Shown here: positions 24,521 to 36,137 of the stretch, piece after piece
Layout of the letters: every line of letters starts with the position of its first letter
Numbering within the stretch: the first letter of the stretch is position 1
Notes under the pieces: generated by a model
The model's database searches: none
Told to the model about the DNA's origin: nothing
What the model saw: the letters and a program-made list of their open reading frames with translations, nothing else
Position numbers and translations under genes: made by a program
DNA from: Aspidapion aeneum
Taxonomy: Eukaryota; Arthropoda; Insecta; Coleoptera; Brentidae
DNA length: 64,000 bases
Direction of reading: 5' to 3'
Assembly (NCBI GenBank): GCA_963576565.1
Contig: OY755044.1
Coordinates: forward strand, 56,410,108 to 56,474,107

Positions 24521-24993
24521 GTGGTCGACCTTCGAGTCAGCCTGAACAAGCATCGACCGATAGGCTAACGTACGTTTTAGATTATGTGATAAGTCATGCT
24601 GGTAAAGATGAAAGGCCTTATTTAGAAGTGGACGTGCTCGGAAATAAGTTATTAGGTTTGTTGGATTCCGGGGCTTCACGTACCTTTTTAGGGAATCATG
24701 GTTGGTCAATCATCGAGAGGTTTGGTTTTCCACTTGATACGACAAAGAAGACGAGTTGTATTGTGGCAAATGGTCAAAGCACGAGTAGTATTGGGACAGT
24801 GCAGCCTCCTATGCGAGTTCAGGATAAATTTAGGTTAATAGAGGTCGTCGTCGTTCCTGAATTGCCGCAAACTTTGATTTTGGGATTAGATTTTTGGATT
24901 TCGATGGGGATAGTACCGAAATTAAGTACTAATGAGTGGCACTTTGCCGATAATAAAGATGTGATTTGTTCTTTAGAAACACCAGACCAATAA
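24503..24993 (+). CDS. pol: Pol, protease portion, ended by an in-frame stop
   Basis: The frame entered by the -1 shift is open from about 24491 and holds a retropepsin domain: LLGLLDSGASRTFLG carries the catalytic DSGA, and LILGLDFWISMGI supplies the conserved hydrophobic-G-hydrophobic-D block near the end of the domain. This enzyme would cleave Gag and Pol. A TAA at 24991-24993 interrupts the polyprotein about 60 codons before the reverse transcriptase palm, although the same frame resumes directly after it, so this is a single nonsense mutation. No ATG is required because the protein is made by frameshifting. Confidence 0.85.
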
Positions 24994-26772
24994 ACTACTC
25001 TTTCGCCTTATGAATCAGAACGACTAGAGGAATTGGTCGATAAATATAAGACTATTATGGGTGACTCACTAGGATGTACAGATAGGGTAGAGCATAAGAT
25101 TACAACAGATGCAGCACCGATAAGACAACGTTCATATAAGGTCTCACCGGTCATTCAGAAACTTATTGATGACGAAATCGACGAAATGCTGAAAATGGAT
25201 GTGATAGAACGTAGTAGTAGTTCATGGGCTTCACCAGTGGTAATGGTTCAGAAGAAAAATACAAAGAAATATCGTTTCTGTGTAGACTACCGCAAATTGA
25301 ACTCAGTGACGGCGCGTGATAGTTATCCTTTACCACTCGTATCCGAGACTCTTGACAAGTTGAAAGATGCTAAATACTTGTCAACTTTAGATATCAAAAG
25401 CGCTTATTGGCAAGTACCAATGGAAGAATCATCGAAGCCAATAACAGCATTCATCTGTCGACGAGGTCTCTTCCAATTTAAGCGGTTACCATTTGGTCTT
25501 CATAATGCACCTGCAACTTGGCAGAGACTCATAGATAGCATCATAGGAAACGATTTAGACCCCTACGTGTACGTATATCTCGATGACCTCGTAATTGTCA
25601 CACAGAGCTTTTCTGAACATCTTAGAATTCTTGAGGAAGTCCTACGAAGATTGCAGAATGCAAAGATAACGGTAAGTTGGGAGAAATGCCAACTGTGTAG
25701 GCCAGAAATGACTTATTTAGGTTTCGTAGTGGACCGTCGAGGCATCCGAGTGGACCCTAATAAAATTAGAGCCATGTTAGAGCTCCAGAGGCCAAGAACT
25801 GTCAGAGAAGTACGTAGAGTTGTAGGTACAATATCCTGGTACAGACGTTTCATAGAGAATTTTTCAGCGATAATAGCTCCGATTACAGCTCTAACTAAGA
25901 AAAATCAAAAGTTCGATTGGACTCCAGACTGCGAAAAAGCATTTATTAAGATTAAGGAACTTTTAGTGACTGCACCGATTCTTACATGTCCAGATTATAC
26001 CAAAGAATTTGTCATTCAAACAGACGCATCAGGATATGGAATAGGAGCATGTTTAACGCCGCCTTATCCTGAAGGAGACAAAGTCATATGCTATTTGAGT
26101 CGATCTTTGACTAAGCAAGAACGTGTTTACACGACCACCGAGCGAGAATGTTTGGCATTGGTTTGGGCGATAGAGAAGCTCCGGCCTTATATTGAGGGGA
26201 TCTCATTTAAGGTCATAACAGATCATTTTAGTTTAAAATGGCTTCATAGCTTAAAAGAGCCCAGTGGAAGACTTGCTCGTTGGTCTGTAAAACTGCAGCA
26301 ATATGATTTTGAAGTAATCCATCGGAAAGGGAAAGATTTAGTTGTCCCGGACATGTTGTCTCGTGCAGTACCTATGATTGATACAATTTCGCAGCCCAGA
26401 GATGTTTCAACAGCAATTAAAGATCGATGGTACCAAAAGATGGTAAAGAGGGTCGTAGAGTCACCGTTAAAATTTATGAATTGGAGATACACTGATAATA
26501 AGTTGTATAAATATGTCAAACAAGAATACCCTCAACTTTCACCATCTAACGAATATTGGAAAGTGGTAGTCCCCAAAGATCATAGGCGTAGAACTATTGG
26601 AGAAGCTCACGATCCTCCTACCGCAGGACATATGGGTGTGTATAAAACCTTCCACAGACTGGCAGAAAAATATTATTGGCCAAAAATGCGCCAGGACGTG
26701 GCAACTTTTGTAAAGAAATGTTTGTCTGTGCAGCACATAAAGGTGATACACAAGGTGTATCTGATCAGATGA
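24994..26772 (+). CDS. pol: Pol, reverse transcriptase, RNase H and integrase zinc finger
   Basis: Continues in the protease frame. RT motifs in order are YRFCVDYRKLNS, STLDIKSAYWQV (motif A Asp), LPFGLHNAPATWQR, and VYVYLDDLVI (catalytic YLDD at about 25570-25590). RNase H follows with FVIQTDASGYGIG, TERECLALVWAI, and VITDHFSLKWL. The integrase HHCC finger starts with H...GHMGVYKTFHRL...YYWPKM and the first cysteine in KKCLS. The frame is lost at about 26732 by a one-base deletion between the zinc-finger cysteines, so catalytic integrase is in another frame. All RT and RNase H catalytic residues that I can identify are intact. Confidence 0.9.
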   Translation, partial: TTLSPYESERLEELVDKYKTIMGDSLGCTDRVEHKITTDAAPIRQRSYKVSPVIQKLIDDEIDEMLKMDVIERSSSSWASPVVMVQKKNTKKYRFCVDYRKLNSVTARDSYPLPLVSETLDKLKDAKYLSTLDIKSAYWQVPMEESSKPITAFICRRGLFQFKRLPFGLHNAPATWQRLIDSIIGNDLDPYVYVYLDDLVIVTQSFSEHLRILEEVLRRLQNAKITVSWEKCQLCRPEMTYLGFVVDRRGIRVDPNKIRAMLELQRPRTVREVRRVVGTISWYRRFIENFSAIIAPITALTKKNQKFDWTPDCEKAFIKIKELLVTAPILTCPDYTKEFVIQTDASGYGIGACLTPPYPEGDKVICYLSRSLTKQERVYTTTERECLALVWAIEKLRPYIEGISFKVITDHFSLKWLHSLKEPSGRLARWSVKLQQYDFEVIHRKGKDLVVPDMLSRAVPMIDTISQPRDVSTAIKDRWYQKMVKRVVESPLKFMNWRYTDNKLYKYVKQEYPQLSPSNEYWKVVVPKDHRRRTIGEAHDPPTAGHMGVYKTFHRLAEKYYWPKMRQDVATFVKKCLSVQHIKVIHKVYLIR

Positions 26773-27659
26773 TATCTCACCCAAAACCAACTTGTCCTTG
26801 GGAAATTATTTCGACTGATTTATGTGGACCTCTACCTCGTTCAACAAAGGGTAATTGCTGGATTCTCGTCGTTACGGACTATTTGAGTAAGTTTTCCTTA
26901 GTTTTTCCAATGCGAACAGCCCCTACTCAAGCTGTTGTTAAGCATCTTGAGGAGCAAGTATTTATGGTCTTCGGAGTGCCCCGTTTGATACTTTGTGATA
27001 ATGGCCCTCAGTACAAAAGTAATGAGTTTAAGCGTTTTGCTGAGAGTTATCAGGTTAAAATTCAGTATAATCCGTATTATCACCCCAGAGCAAATCCAAC
27101 AGAAAGGACGAATCGCACGTTCAAAACCATGTTATGTTGTTATGTGAAAGACAACCACAGGAAGTGGGACGAACAAATACATAAACTTGCCTGCGCGATT
27201 CGTACTGCAACCCATGAGACAACCAGGATGTCTCCTTTCTTTGTTAATTTTGGTAGGAATATGTGTTTATCAGGTAAAGATTACTCCAACCCAGTTTTGT
27301 TATCTGAAGAGAATGGTGTACAATCCGCAGCTGAAAGTAAGAACCAAGGTTTCCGGAAGCTCTATGCTGATGTTAAGAGAAGGTTAGAGGTGGCTGGAGA
27401 GAAAAACGTAGTTCAGTATAATTTGCGTACAAGGGTACCCAACTTTGCTGTGGGTCAGCGTGTTTGGAAGAAAAATTATGTTTTGTCAGATGCTGCGAAG
27501 TTTTTCTCGAAGAAGTTAGCACCGAAATTCGTTGGTCCTTATGTGATTAGGAATAAAATTTCTCCATGGATATTTGAGCTTCAGGAACCATCGGGTAAAG
27601 TACTGCCAGGGAGTTGGCATGCCAAAGACCTTAAGTCGGCAGCGGACCTCTCCGATTAA
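26733..27659 (+). CDS. pol: Pol, integrase catalytic core and GPY/F domain (shifted frame)
   Basis: From about 26733 the downstream frame supplies the last integrase zinc-finger cysteine (CAAHKG). The catalytic core follows: DLCGPL contains the first Asp, LILCDNGPQYKS the second, and NPTERTNRTFKTM the Glu. The C-terminal module PKFVGPYVIRNKISPWIFEL is the GPY/F domain of Ty3/Gypsy integrases. No chromodomain follows. The open frame can be read from 26676, but the first 19 codons lie out of frame with the real product. Stop at 27657-27659, then a purine tract 25 bp later. Confidence 0.88.
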   Translation, partial: AHKGDTQGVSDQMISHPKPTCPWEIISTDLCGPLPRSTKGNCWILVVTDYLSKFSLVFPMRTAPTQAVVKHLEEQVFMVFGVPRLILCDNGPQYKSNEFKRFAESYQVKIQYNPYYHPRANPTERTNRTFKTMLCCYVKDNHRKWDEQIHKLACAIRTATHETTRMSPFFVNFGRNMCLSGKDYSNPVLLSEENGVQSAAESKNQGFRKLYADVKRRLEVAGEKNVVQYNLRTRVPNFAVGQRVWKKNYVLSDAAKFFSKKLAPKFVGPYVIRNKISPWIFELQEPSGKVLPGSWHAKDLKSAADLSD

Positions 27660-27680
27660 CCTTTTTAGGTTAATCGTCTT

Positions 27681-27694
27681 GAAGTTGGGGGGGA
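27681..27694 (+). other. Polypurine tract
   Basis: GAAGTTGGGGGGGA sits 3 bp before the 3' LTR and is the expected plus-strand primer for reverse transcription. Confidence 0.75.
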
Positions 27695-27697
27695 TTA

Positions 27698-30600
27698 TGT
27701 AACGTGTCATTTTTACGTTTAAGACAACGTTACATATTTGTTTATTTAGGTAAATAATCAAGGCTCTTTGATTCGTCTTTCTGTACACAAAGTAAGGGTA
27801 TTTTATAGAGCTAGGTTTGGAGGTTATATAGGGTCTAGGAAGTTACCTTAAAAGGAGGTATTCCATCGAATTACTGTGGACACTACGCACATCGCATTAT
27901 CTGGACATCGTAATTGGAATTTAAGATCACAGGCTTCGGGAAAATCACATAAAAATTTTGATTGTTTTGTTTTTATCTGTGGAATTTTGTGATTCTCTTG
28001 ACGCTCATAAAGTTAAACAGCTGTTATGCTGGGGAATGGCGGCGTTGCAGCATCACAAATGGTTTCAGTAACAGGAAGGAAACATTTAGATGAACATTTC
28101 ATTCCCTTACGTTTATTCTCGAGGATATTGGGACAATCCGAACCCCATATTCTTCACGGATTAGCTAGTTTTGATAGCACGAAAACATATTTAGGTTCAC
28201 GGTTTGACCAGTAACAACCGAGGCTCCGCCACTTTGATATCTTTATTAATTTGATAGGGAAAGGATAAAATAAATACGAGTTATGCACTGTTGTAAATGG
28301 GAGATAAACGAGGGATAAAAACCAAGACTAAAAGAATAAACGAAATCGTGTGAGTTAACATCTGAACACTCTTGTGCCGAGCTTCTTAGCAGTAGTTCAG
28401 TGTGTATTTTTGGGTTCAGGTTCAGAAAGAACTTTATTACAGTAGAAATGTTTTACAAGAATGGCGTCAAACCATATGAATCTTAGAGAAAACATATATA
28501 AAGAGCAAAGGAAACTTGTGACTAAAACTGTAGCTAAAATACAACTAAATTCTACACTTAGTATAGCTTTACTCATATGGGAATTGGTTGAGTGTTCGAA
28601 TATTCCTGGGTTTGCTGCATGCCCTGATCTCCAGTAATTGATTTTACAGTTGATGGTTTCAATGCTGAGCTTCTTCTAGTCCGTCGGGTTATTCTTCTTC
28701 TACTTGATATGTTGGTGGGGGTCCGGTAGGCAAATGTTCGGTCAAATGTATGGAGGGTGTCTCGACGTCCTTGTTATAAAAATTTCAACCATGGAAATTG
28801 ATCCGACAACACCTCAAGGTGCGTTTTACGTACTTCCTATCCCCTTGGTCGGTGCTGCCCCCTATATACCTGTATAGAACTATTGCTGTATCTCCTCATT
28901 GGTTACTTTGAAAACCCCGGGTTTTTTCTTCCAGTCTTGCCACTGAAGGTAGATATTTATTTTTGGCGAAAAAGTTTTTTATAAATAGGTTCGCATCCTT
29001 TATTTGAATTTAACCGGGAAGATTAGGTTGGTACTATTGCGTTTTACCGTCCCCACTCCCCACCAAATTTACAAAACGGTTTCCGGCGACTTCATTATTC
29101 TGGTATTCTCGACGAAGTGCTTTGTCTCTCTTTGCTAACGAATTTTGGCTGGGTCGGCAGCAGGCTCTGGGATCGCCATTGTTTTGGTTAGTGGCACTGC
29201 AAAAAACTGCAGGTTCAGTCCCAGAGACTGTACAAGTGAGTCCGTCGTGTCTAGGCGTAATCTGGAGTGACGCTCGCACCCTTTTGAGGGGAATTTTAAG
29301 TCGGCCTACGCCATTTTGTACGGAAAGAGCAGCGGTAAGTTCGATTTTATTTTTTTTCATTTTTTTTTATTTGAGAACTCTTCAAGATAATATTTGCCTC
29401 CCAAATTGTAGTTATTTTTCGTGTGAAATGTACTTTTTTTGACAACAGACGTGGGGAATTTTTGGCGTTTTTATATTTTTCTTTTAACCACGTGTTGGAT
29501 AAAAACTATATATTGTTTTTCTCCTTTGTCTACAGCCCTGTCCATTCCATCGGCAGCGGTGCTGGACGCTGGTGGGAAGCCGGACGAGCCAGTTCTAACC
29601 CTGGGAAAGGTACGTAGGGTTATTTTAGTTCATCTGTTTAAATCTGCTGTATTTTATTGAGTCGACATGGGGTTCACCAGGAAACTGAAACATTTCATTT
29701 TCCACAGGGTTCTACGCTCGGGCAAAGAATCAGCAACATTTTCCACAACCAGTGTGGCCCTAGCGTGATGTGCTAAGCGGGCACTAGTGGAGGCGCGAGC
29801 AGAACGGGACCTGGAGTAGCAGAAGATGTCTGGTACAACACATCCAGGTTTACAAAATAAAACACATTTTTTTATTTTAACAATATAATCAAGGACCAAG
29901 GTAGGAGCAAGCCTTAACTATAATTTTTTTGTCTCATACATAACTTTCACAATATAATTTAGGAGTGATCTTTCCCTATATAATTTTGCACAGCTTAATT
30001 TTAACACTTCTTGTAAACGCAAGGTAACGGTATGACGTCATAACCACAATTTTGCGGTGTATTTACTAAGTTTTCCTTCATTTCATTTATTTAAGACAAT
30101 TTCTCTTGTGAAATTTGGATTGTCTTGCTACTTGGGCCCTGACTTGTTCCACTACATTCCATTATTTTTTTTTATTTCATGTTTTTGGTAATACTCCAGT
30201 TTTACCTTTTAAAATAAACAAGATGAACTAATTTTTCTTGTGTTATTTGTACAACCCAATGACCAACTTTGCGGAGACAAAAGAGAGATGAGATTACATG
30301 TTTTAACGGTTTCTTTACACATTTTTACCTCATGGGGTGGATCTCGGACTGGGTTGCTGTCTGTCTCATTCTACCCAACGTAGAATGATGACAGCAGATA
30401 TTTGGTCCGGATCTCCCCTATGACAGAATAATTTTGGAAGTATATCTTATTTTTAACCATCATTTATACAACTGAGTCTCACACTACTGATTCAGATGTA
30501 GATAACTATGACCTGTTAAAGGAGTCCATCTACCTGTAAAGTGCTTCTAGTTTTGTCATCTTAATTCAATCTTTTAGAATTTTATTCTGTTTATTTTTTT

Positions 30601-30977
30601 TGGTTATTCTTAATTACACAAATACTCTGGAAGCCTCGGAAGTAAGTAGAATTTCATTGTTTGGCTGCAACGTTTGGGTTGAACTGTATTTTATTTAAGA
30701 TCTTCTTTGTAAAACATTGGTATTAAATAATGTGGCGCACTTAAAAGTTTCTTATTTCTGAACCCCCCCTTCTCCACTATAAAAGTTACCGGGCATATCA
30801 ATGTTTTACCTAGCTGGAAAATACAGTTCTGCTTCCAGATATTTGTTTAATTATTCAGTGGGTTTCAGTGTCACAAAATGGCGGCGACGTCTTTAAGCTG
30901 CCACAAATGTCACACAACTTTTTTTTAAGGCCACAAATTGGCGCCCAAATTTTTTTAATTTTTTTTTTAAGGCCACA
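27698..30977 (+). repeat. 3' LTR of the Gypsy element
   Basis: It is 3280 bp with about eleven substitutions and one single-base indel relative to 14078-17356 (examples: c/t at 14239 against 27859, g/a at 15170 region, one extra base near 28271). It ends CCACA before the right target flank. Because LTRs are identical at insertion, the low divergence dates the insertion as recent. Confidence 0.93.
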
Positions 30978-31105
30978 ATGCAATCGTAGTCGGTAATCTT
31001 ATTTTTTAGGTCTTTCTTTATTAATAAAGCTAGCTGCTCTTCTTTCTTTTGGGACTCCAGTGAATATATGGACGAAATTGACGAACTATTTCTTTCTTTT
31101 TACTT
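30978..31105 (-). pseudogene. APE-type LINE endonuclease, upstream part
   Basis: Read on the minus strand, this segment gives a LLIKKDLKNKITDYDCI stretch that joins in phase to the SENIL sequence left of the Gypsy element. Just upstream, in a second frame, is HIFTGVPKERRAA, the usual lead-in to that block in insect LINE endonucleases. The frame change near 31040 is an older lesion. Nothing of the catalytic N-terminus is recognisable beyond about 31110, so the copy is 5'-truncated or further disrupted. Confidence 0.75.
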
Positions 31106-33042
31106 TATATTATAATATAGTTTTTTTCTCCCAGAAGAGCATTAGCTCAAAACCAATAAAAAAATTTTTTTGGGTCAATTTAGTTTTAAGTTTATGGTAG
31201 GTAGGTACCTACCAAATACCTACAAACGAATGGGTTGGTGATTATGAAAAGTATAAATATTTTGTTTTTTAGTTTTTCAAGGTTAACTGATCAGTGCTTT
31301 TGGCATCAAGCATATCGAAAGGGCTGAATTTCGCCTTTTTCATAATTGTCTTTTTTGTAAAATAAACATTTGTACCTATATCGTAAGTTTGATTTCTAAA
31401 CTGTGAAATAAACACATTAATTATTTTTATTAATTATTATTAATATTATTTGAAATGCACCTTTACTCTTTGTTCACTTGAAAATATTATATCGTAAATG
31501 TGTGTTCTCCTGAAAGTTTCTCTTCATGACTTTTGCTTTATAGTTGAGTGGCCTTTGGTATCATGTTAATAGATCACACAATTTTAAGTCACCGGGTTCA
31601 TTAAATAAATTCAAGTTGGCTAAGATTTTTACTATGTTTTTGCACAATCTTTTGTAATAAGTTGTGATTTGTTCGCAATAGAAAAACAATTAAATTGTGG
31701 TTTTCGTAAGGTTTAGATCTCAAGAACCATAAGATATTTTTATATTTTTGAATATAAAAAAATCTAAAAAATTCAAAATTGAACAAAAATGTTTAAGACT
31801 ACCCTCGATTGATTGGTGATGAATCACTTAATGTTAAGTCACCTCAAATTTGAGTACGAGGGCCTATGACATCATAAATCCAAAATGGTGGCATTTTCAA
31901 TATTTTTACCAAACTTTCGCTTATAACTTTTGCTAAATTAGTTTTACAGAAAAACTGTAAATAAGGTTTCTGTTTGAAAGAAAACTGCGATGAATATGGG
32001 ATAGAAATTAGCTTCATGTCTTATAAACTAACAAAGTAATAATTTTTTTTAAAAAATATTAATAAATATAGTTACATTATTTTAGCCAAAAAAAATCATA
32101 TTTTTGTTAGTTTTTACCACATAAAGCTAAACTCTTCAATGCATTATTAAATCCTCTCTTGCAAACAAAAATTGTATTAACAATTTATCAGTAAAACAAA
32201 TTTATCAAAAGTTACAAGCCAAAGTTTGTGAAGAAATATGAAAAATGCCGCCATCTCGAATTTATTACGGTAAACACCCAGCGACTTAACATGTAGTGAT
32301 CCATCAGCAATTGATCTAGGTTAGTCTAAAACTTTCCTGCTCAATCTTGCTTTAAATAATTTTTTTAATATTTAAAAAAATAACATCTTGTTTAGCTTGT
32401 TAAAACGACAATTCAATTGCTGTTTGAACAAATCATAACCTATAAAATTTTTCTCTCAAGTTGATGTGGCAAAAAATAAAATCAAAAGTTTGTCAAAAAA
32501 CATGGAAAAGTTGCAATCTTGGATTTATGATGTCACATAGGCGCTCTTCTTCAGATTTGAGGCAAACACCGAGTGACTTGAAATTGAGCGATCAATAACC
32601 AATCGATCTAAAAATTTTTTGTATTTAAAAAAAAATTCATATCTTTTTTAGTTTTTAAGATATACACCTAATTTCTTTACTATATTAATTGATGTTCTCT
32701 TGCAAACAAAAAACATATTCAGTTTTTTTCTGAAACTAATTTAGCGAAAGTCATAAGTCAAAGTTTGTAAAAAAACATTTAAAAAAACCGCCATAGACCC
32801 ACTTTCCCTATTCAAAATATAGGGGTAAAGTATACCCCTCGAAGGGGGTTCGTGCTACAAAAATTTCAAAATAGCCAAAAAGTGTCCCCGTATCGACGTG
32901 TTTCGGCGTTTTTTTAATTTCCTGATAATTTTCGAGAAAATCCAGATATTATTCAAACAACTACGGAACGCCAGTTTTCAAAAGACTCTAAATTTGACAA
33001 GGTGTTTATTTCTTTGACGTTTGACTATCCAAAGCCAACGCT
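31106..33042. repeat. Composite of diverged repeat modules, no gene
   Basis: Several stretches recur at intervals of 350-450 bp in 31575-32800: a GACTTAA-type or GTGACTT... line followed by gatcaataa/gatccatcagcaattgatc, then aaaatggtggcattttca-like and cataacttttgctaaa-like blocks. They look like degenerate tandem modules of one AT-rich repeat. Bases 32795-32875 are matched in inverted orientation at about 63560-63655. No coding sequence was found. Confidence 0.45.
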
Positions 33043-35172
33043 TATGAAAATACTCTGCCAATATATGGGCCCCTAAGCTCACACTAGGTACTATAGTTAT
33101 AGTGTACGTGTGAGCTAATATAACTACAAACTGAAATATATTTTATTCATCTCCAGTATAAATTACCTTTTGTTTGATACCACACAAGCCATGTTTTGAC
33201 TTAAACTCAAATTTTTGAAATCTACCCCCACCCTTTAAAAAACAAAAACTAAAATGTATTGTGTTAAACTCCGGACTCAATAACCATTCGTTTGATATCA
33301 CACACGCCATTTTTTTACTTAAACTCTAATTTTTGAAATATTCCCCCACCCTTTTTTAAAATAAATTAAAGTGTATTTTGTTTAACTCCAGACTCAATTA
33401 CCTTTCGTTTGATATCACACACGTCATATTTTCACATAAACTCGAATTTTTTAAATCTACAGACAGACAGACGGCGCAACAAAAAAGTTTCAAAATCATC
33501 TGAAACGCAAAGATATATAAAATTTTTTTAAATCGGAGCAACTTTTTTTTCTCGAAAAAATTAGGATCACCATAGCTCACACTACTATAGTATAGTATAT
33601 GTGTGAGCTAAAATATGAAATGGTAAAGCGATTATTAATAGTTTCCAGTAAAAATATCTCCCATATTAGAAAGATGAGTTAGACGCCTTCGCGCGTGCCG
33701 GCATCCGGTAATATTTTTGTTTGAAACTTGTAGACAATGGTTGGTCTTTATTTATTTTAGTTATGACGTTTTGATTACAGTGAATATCGGTTATAACGAC
33801 ATTAAATGGACCGCTTAATTTCGGTCGATATAACCGAGCGTCGTTATAGAGAAAAATGGTAACAAAATGGGTTATATATAGAACTCGGTCGGGACCTTAA
33901 TATGTCGTCGCTATAACCGATATGTCGTAATATCCGATATCGTTATAAGCGATATTCACTGTAGTAAGCAACTCTATCCGTTTTCAAGTTTTAAATGAAC
34001 TTTACACTTGAAAATGGTTAGACATACTTTCTATACGAAACGTCATATTGAAAATAAATAAAGACAGCGCAAGTCGGAAATTTTGTTTCTAAAAGTGTTT
34101 AAGGTAACACATGACTTCTTTAATCATATCCTAAATTTGGCCATCGTAGACTGCTGTAACGGTGTTCCAGAGTTATTAGATTCAATTTAATATGGCGCCG
34201 GCGGAACAGTTGTATATTTTTAGTCATTAATCCACACATACGGAATTTGTAAATATACACCGAATAATAAAATTTTCGGCAATTTTTTTCTTGGTTTTAC
34301 CAATAATTTTCTCCTGTGGTGCCTTAAAAAAAACAAAAACCTATTTTTTAAAAAATTTTTGCCTATTGCGCCATTTTCCCGATTATGTTAACAAACTTTT
34401 AGCTCACACTACTACTATACTATAGTATGAGCTCACACTACTACTATACTATAGTAGTGTGAGCTATGGTGATCCTAATTTTTTCGAGAAAAAAAAAGTT
34501 GCTCCGATTTCAAAAATTTTTATATATCTTTGCGTTTCAGATAATTTTGAAACCTTTTTGTCGCGCCGTCTGTCTGTCTGTATGTCTGTCTGTCTGTCTG
34601 TCTGTATGTCTGTCGGTAAAGACCAACGCGCATAACTCAAAAACCGCATGCCCGATTTTAATGAAATTTGGTACCTAGGCTGAATTTTGGGTCGAGATGG
34701 TCCCGTTTAAAAATGAACAAAATCCACCAAACACAAGCCAAATAAAAGGGTGGGGGTAGATTTCAAAAATTAGAGTGTATGTAGAAATATGGCGTGTGTG
34801 ATATCAAGCGAAAGGTAATTGAGTCTGGAGTTCAACAAAATACATTTTTAATAATTTAAAAAAAACGGGTAATAGTAAATTAAAAAATTAGTGTTTAAGC
34901 GGAAATATGGCGTGTGTGATATCAAACGAAAGTTAATTGAGTCTGGAGTTAAACAAAATACATTTTAGTTTAAAAAAAAGGGTGGGGGTAGATTTGAAAA
35001 ATTAGAGTTTAAGTCAAAACATGGCGTGTGTGGTATCAAACAAAAGGTAATTGAGTCTGGAGTTCAATAAAATATACTTCAGTTTTTAGTTATATTAGCT
35101 TTCACGTACAATATAACTATAGTACCTAGTGTGAGCTTAGGTGCCCATAGATTGGCAGAGTATTTTTCTAGT
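33043..35172. repeat. Long inverted repeat with internal about 114-bp tandem units
   Basis: The outer 33043-33612 is matched in reverse complement by 34437-35172: AATACTCTGCCAATATATGG on the left faces CCATAGATTGGCAGAGTATT on the right. Each arm contains three units of about 114 bp marked by GGCGTGTGTGATATCA and AATTGAGTCTGGAGTT (right arm near 34748, 34867 and 34980). The inner ends carry palindromic AGCTCACACTACTA motifs and a GTCTGTCTGT run. The 0.8-kb centre holds a separate MITE (33778-33961). Transposon class unknown. Confidence 0.75.
33778..33961. mobile_element. Tigger-like MITE (184 bp) in the inverted-repeat spacer
   Basis: CAGTGAATATCGGTTATAAC at the left and its near mirror GTTATAAGCGATATTCACTG at the right form inverted repeats with TA flanks (33776-33777, 33962-33963). 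Non-coding. Confidence 0.85.
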
Positions 35173-35666
35173 CATTTGTTTGTATTTTCTTCAGTGTCGC
35201 CATTTTTCACAAAAAGTACATATTTCTTTTTGGTGTATCTACAAACTTTTTTCTATGGTACACATTTTTTAACAAAATTTTAATCCTGGGACTTTAACCT
35301 CAAACCCCATCTTAAATATTTTTGCCCCTTTCGGGCGGGCCCCCCTAACAGAAATCTTTGACGTCGCGGCTGGTCTTAGGACATAAGATTCTAATAATAA
35401 CAATTTTTAATAAATACAGGAATTTGGTTGTGTAAGTAGGCACATAAAAAATATAAACAGGTAAAGAAAAAATACATTTATATTTCAGGTTTAGCTGGGT
35501 GCAAAAAACTTGCAAGAATCGAAAAGAAAATCTTCGATGATAAATCAAAGAAGCAGTCTTTGATAAATCTTTGAATATAACAGGCGCAGGAGGATCATTT
35601 AAGACCAACAACAGCTATTGATTACCGAAGGATTTTTTTAAAATAATATAATACAAAAGAAAGATT
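35173..35666. other. AT-rich spacer
   Basis: No gene or repeat boundary recognised. A short GC patch (cccctttcgggcgggcc) lies near 35325-35345. Confidence 0.4.
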
Positions 35667-36034
35667 TTAACCCTTAATTGGACATGTGAGACCCCGAGAC
35701 TCACATTAATATTTCAATAAATCGTAGCTTCCACCAATTTGCACCGAATCCATCGCCCATCACAGTACCTTCTCGACATAACGCTGGAAAGCGATGGTTG
35801 TTTCGATGTGTCTGTGAAGTTATTCTTACGGTATATACGAGGTAATACGAGTCCATGGGACTCATGGTGTCTTATTACGCTACCAAAAGACATTAAACAA
35901 AAAACTGATACGCTGAAGAGATCGAAGAAAATATCGTATTTTAAGCTGTTATAATAAAAGAGCAAAAGTAGCATCCGAGGGGTAAACCGCGCTCCAAAAT
36001 TGTGTACACCAATACCTCATTTTACCTCTAATAC

Positions 36035-36130
36035 CCGAATTTGTTAAACTAATACCTCTATTACCCTTTAATACCCATAATAATACCCACTAATACCCAC
36101 TAATACCTACTTGAGCCTACTAATACCCAC
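36035..36130. repeat. TAATACCCAC-type array, left
   Basis: Irregular units TAATACC(C/T)(A/T)(C/T) repeat about eight times. The Polinton inserted in the last unit, so the array once continued to the sequence now at 53231. Confidence 0.75.
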
Positions 36131-36137
36131 TAATATC

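Larger units (their letters stand above)
14078..30977 (+). mobile_element. Giant Ty3/Gypsy LTR retrotransposon (16.9 kb)
   Basis: Two direct LTRs of about 3.28 kb flank an internal region with a primer-binding site, gag, protease, reverse transcriptase, RNase H and integrase in Ty3/Gypsy order, and a purine tract just before the 3' LTR. It inserted in the endonuclease gene of a LINE: the LINE reading continues at 30978, and removing the element with one copy of the flanking AATG restores the frame. Flanks read AATGT (left) and AATGC (right), so the duplication is 4-5 bp with at most one change. The LTRs differ at roughly a dozen sites including one indel, indicating a recent insertion. No env frame is present. 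Confidence 0.95.

Noticed and set aside
27660..27697. Possible env gene for the Gypsy element
   Set aside because: Only 38 bp separate the pol stop from the 3' LTR, so no room for env.
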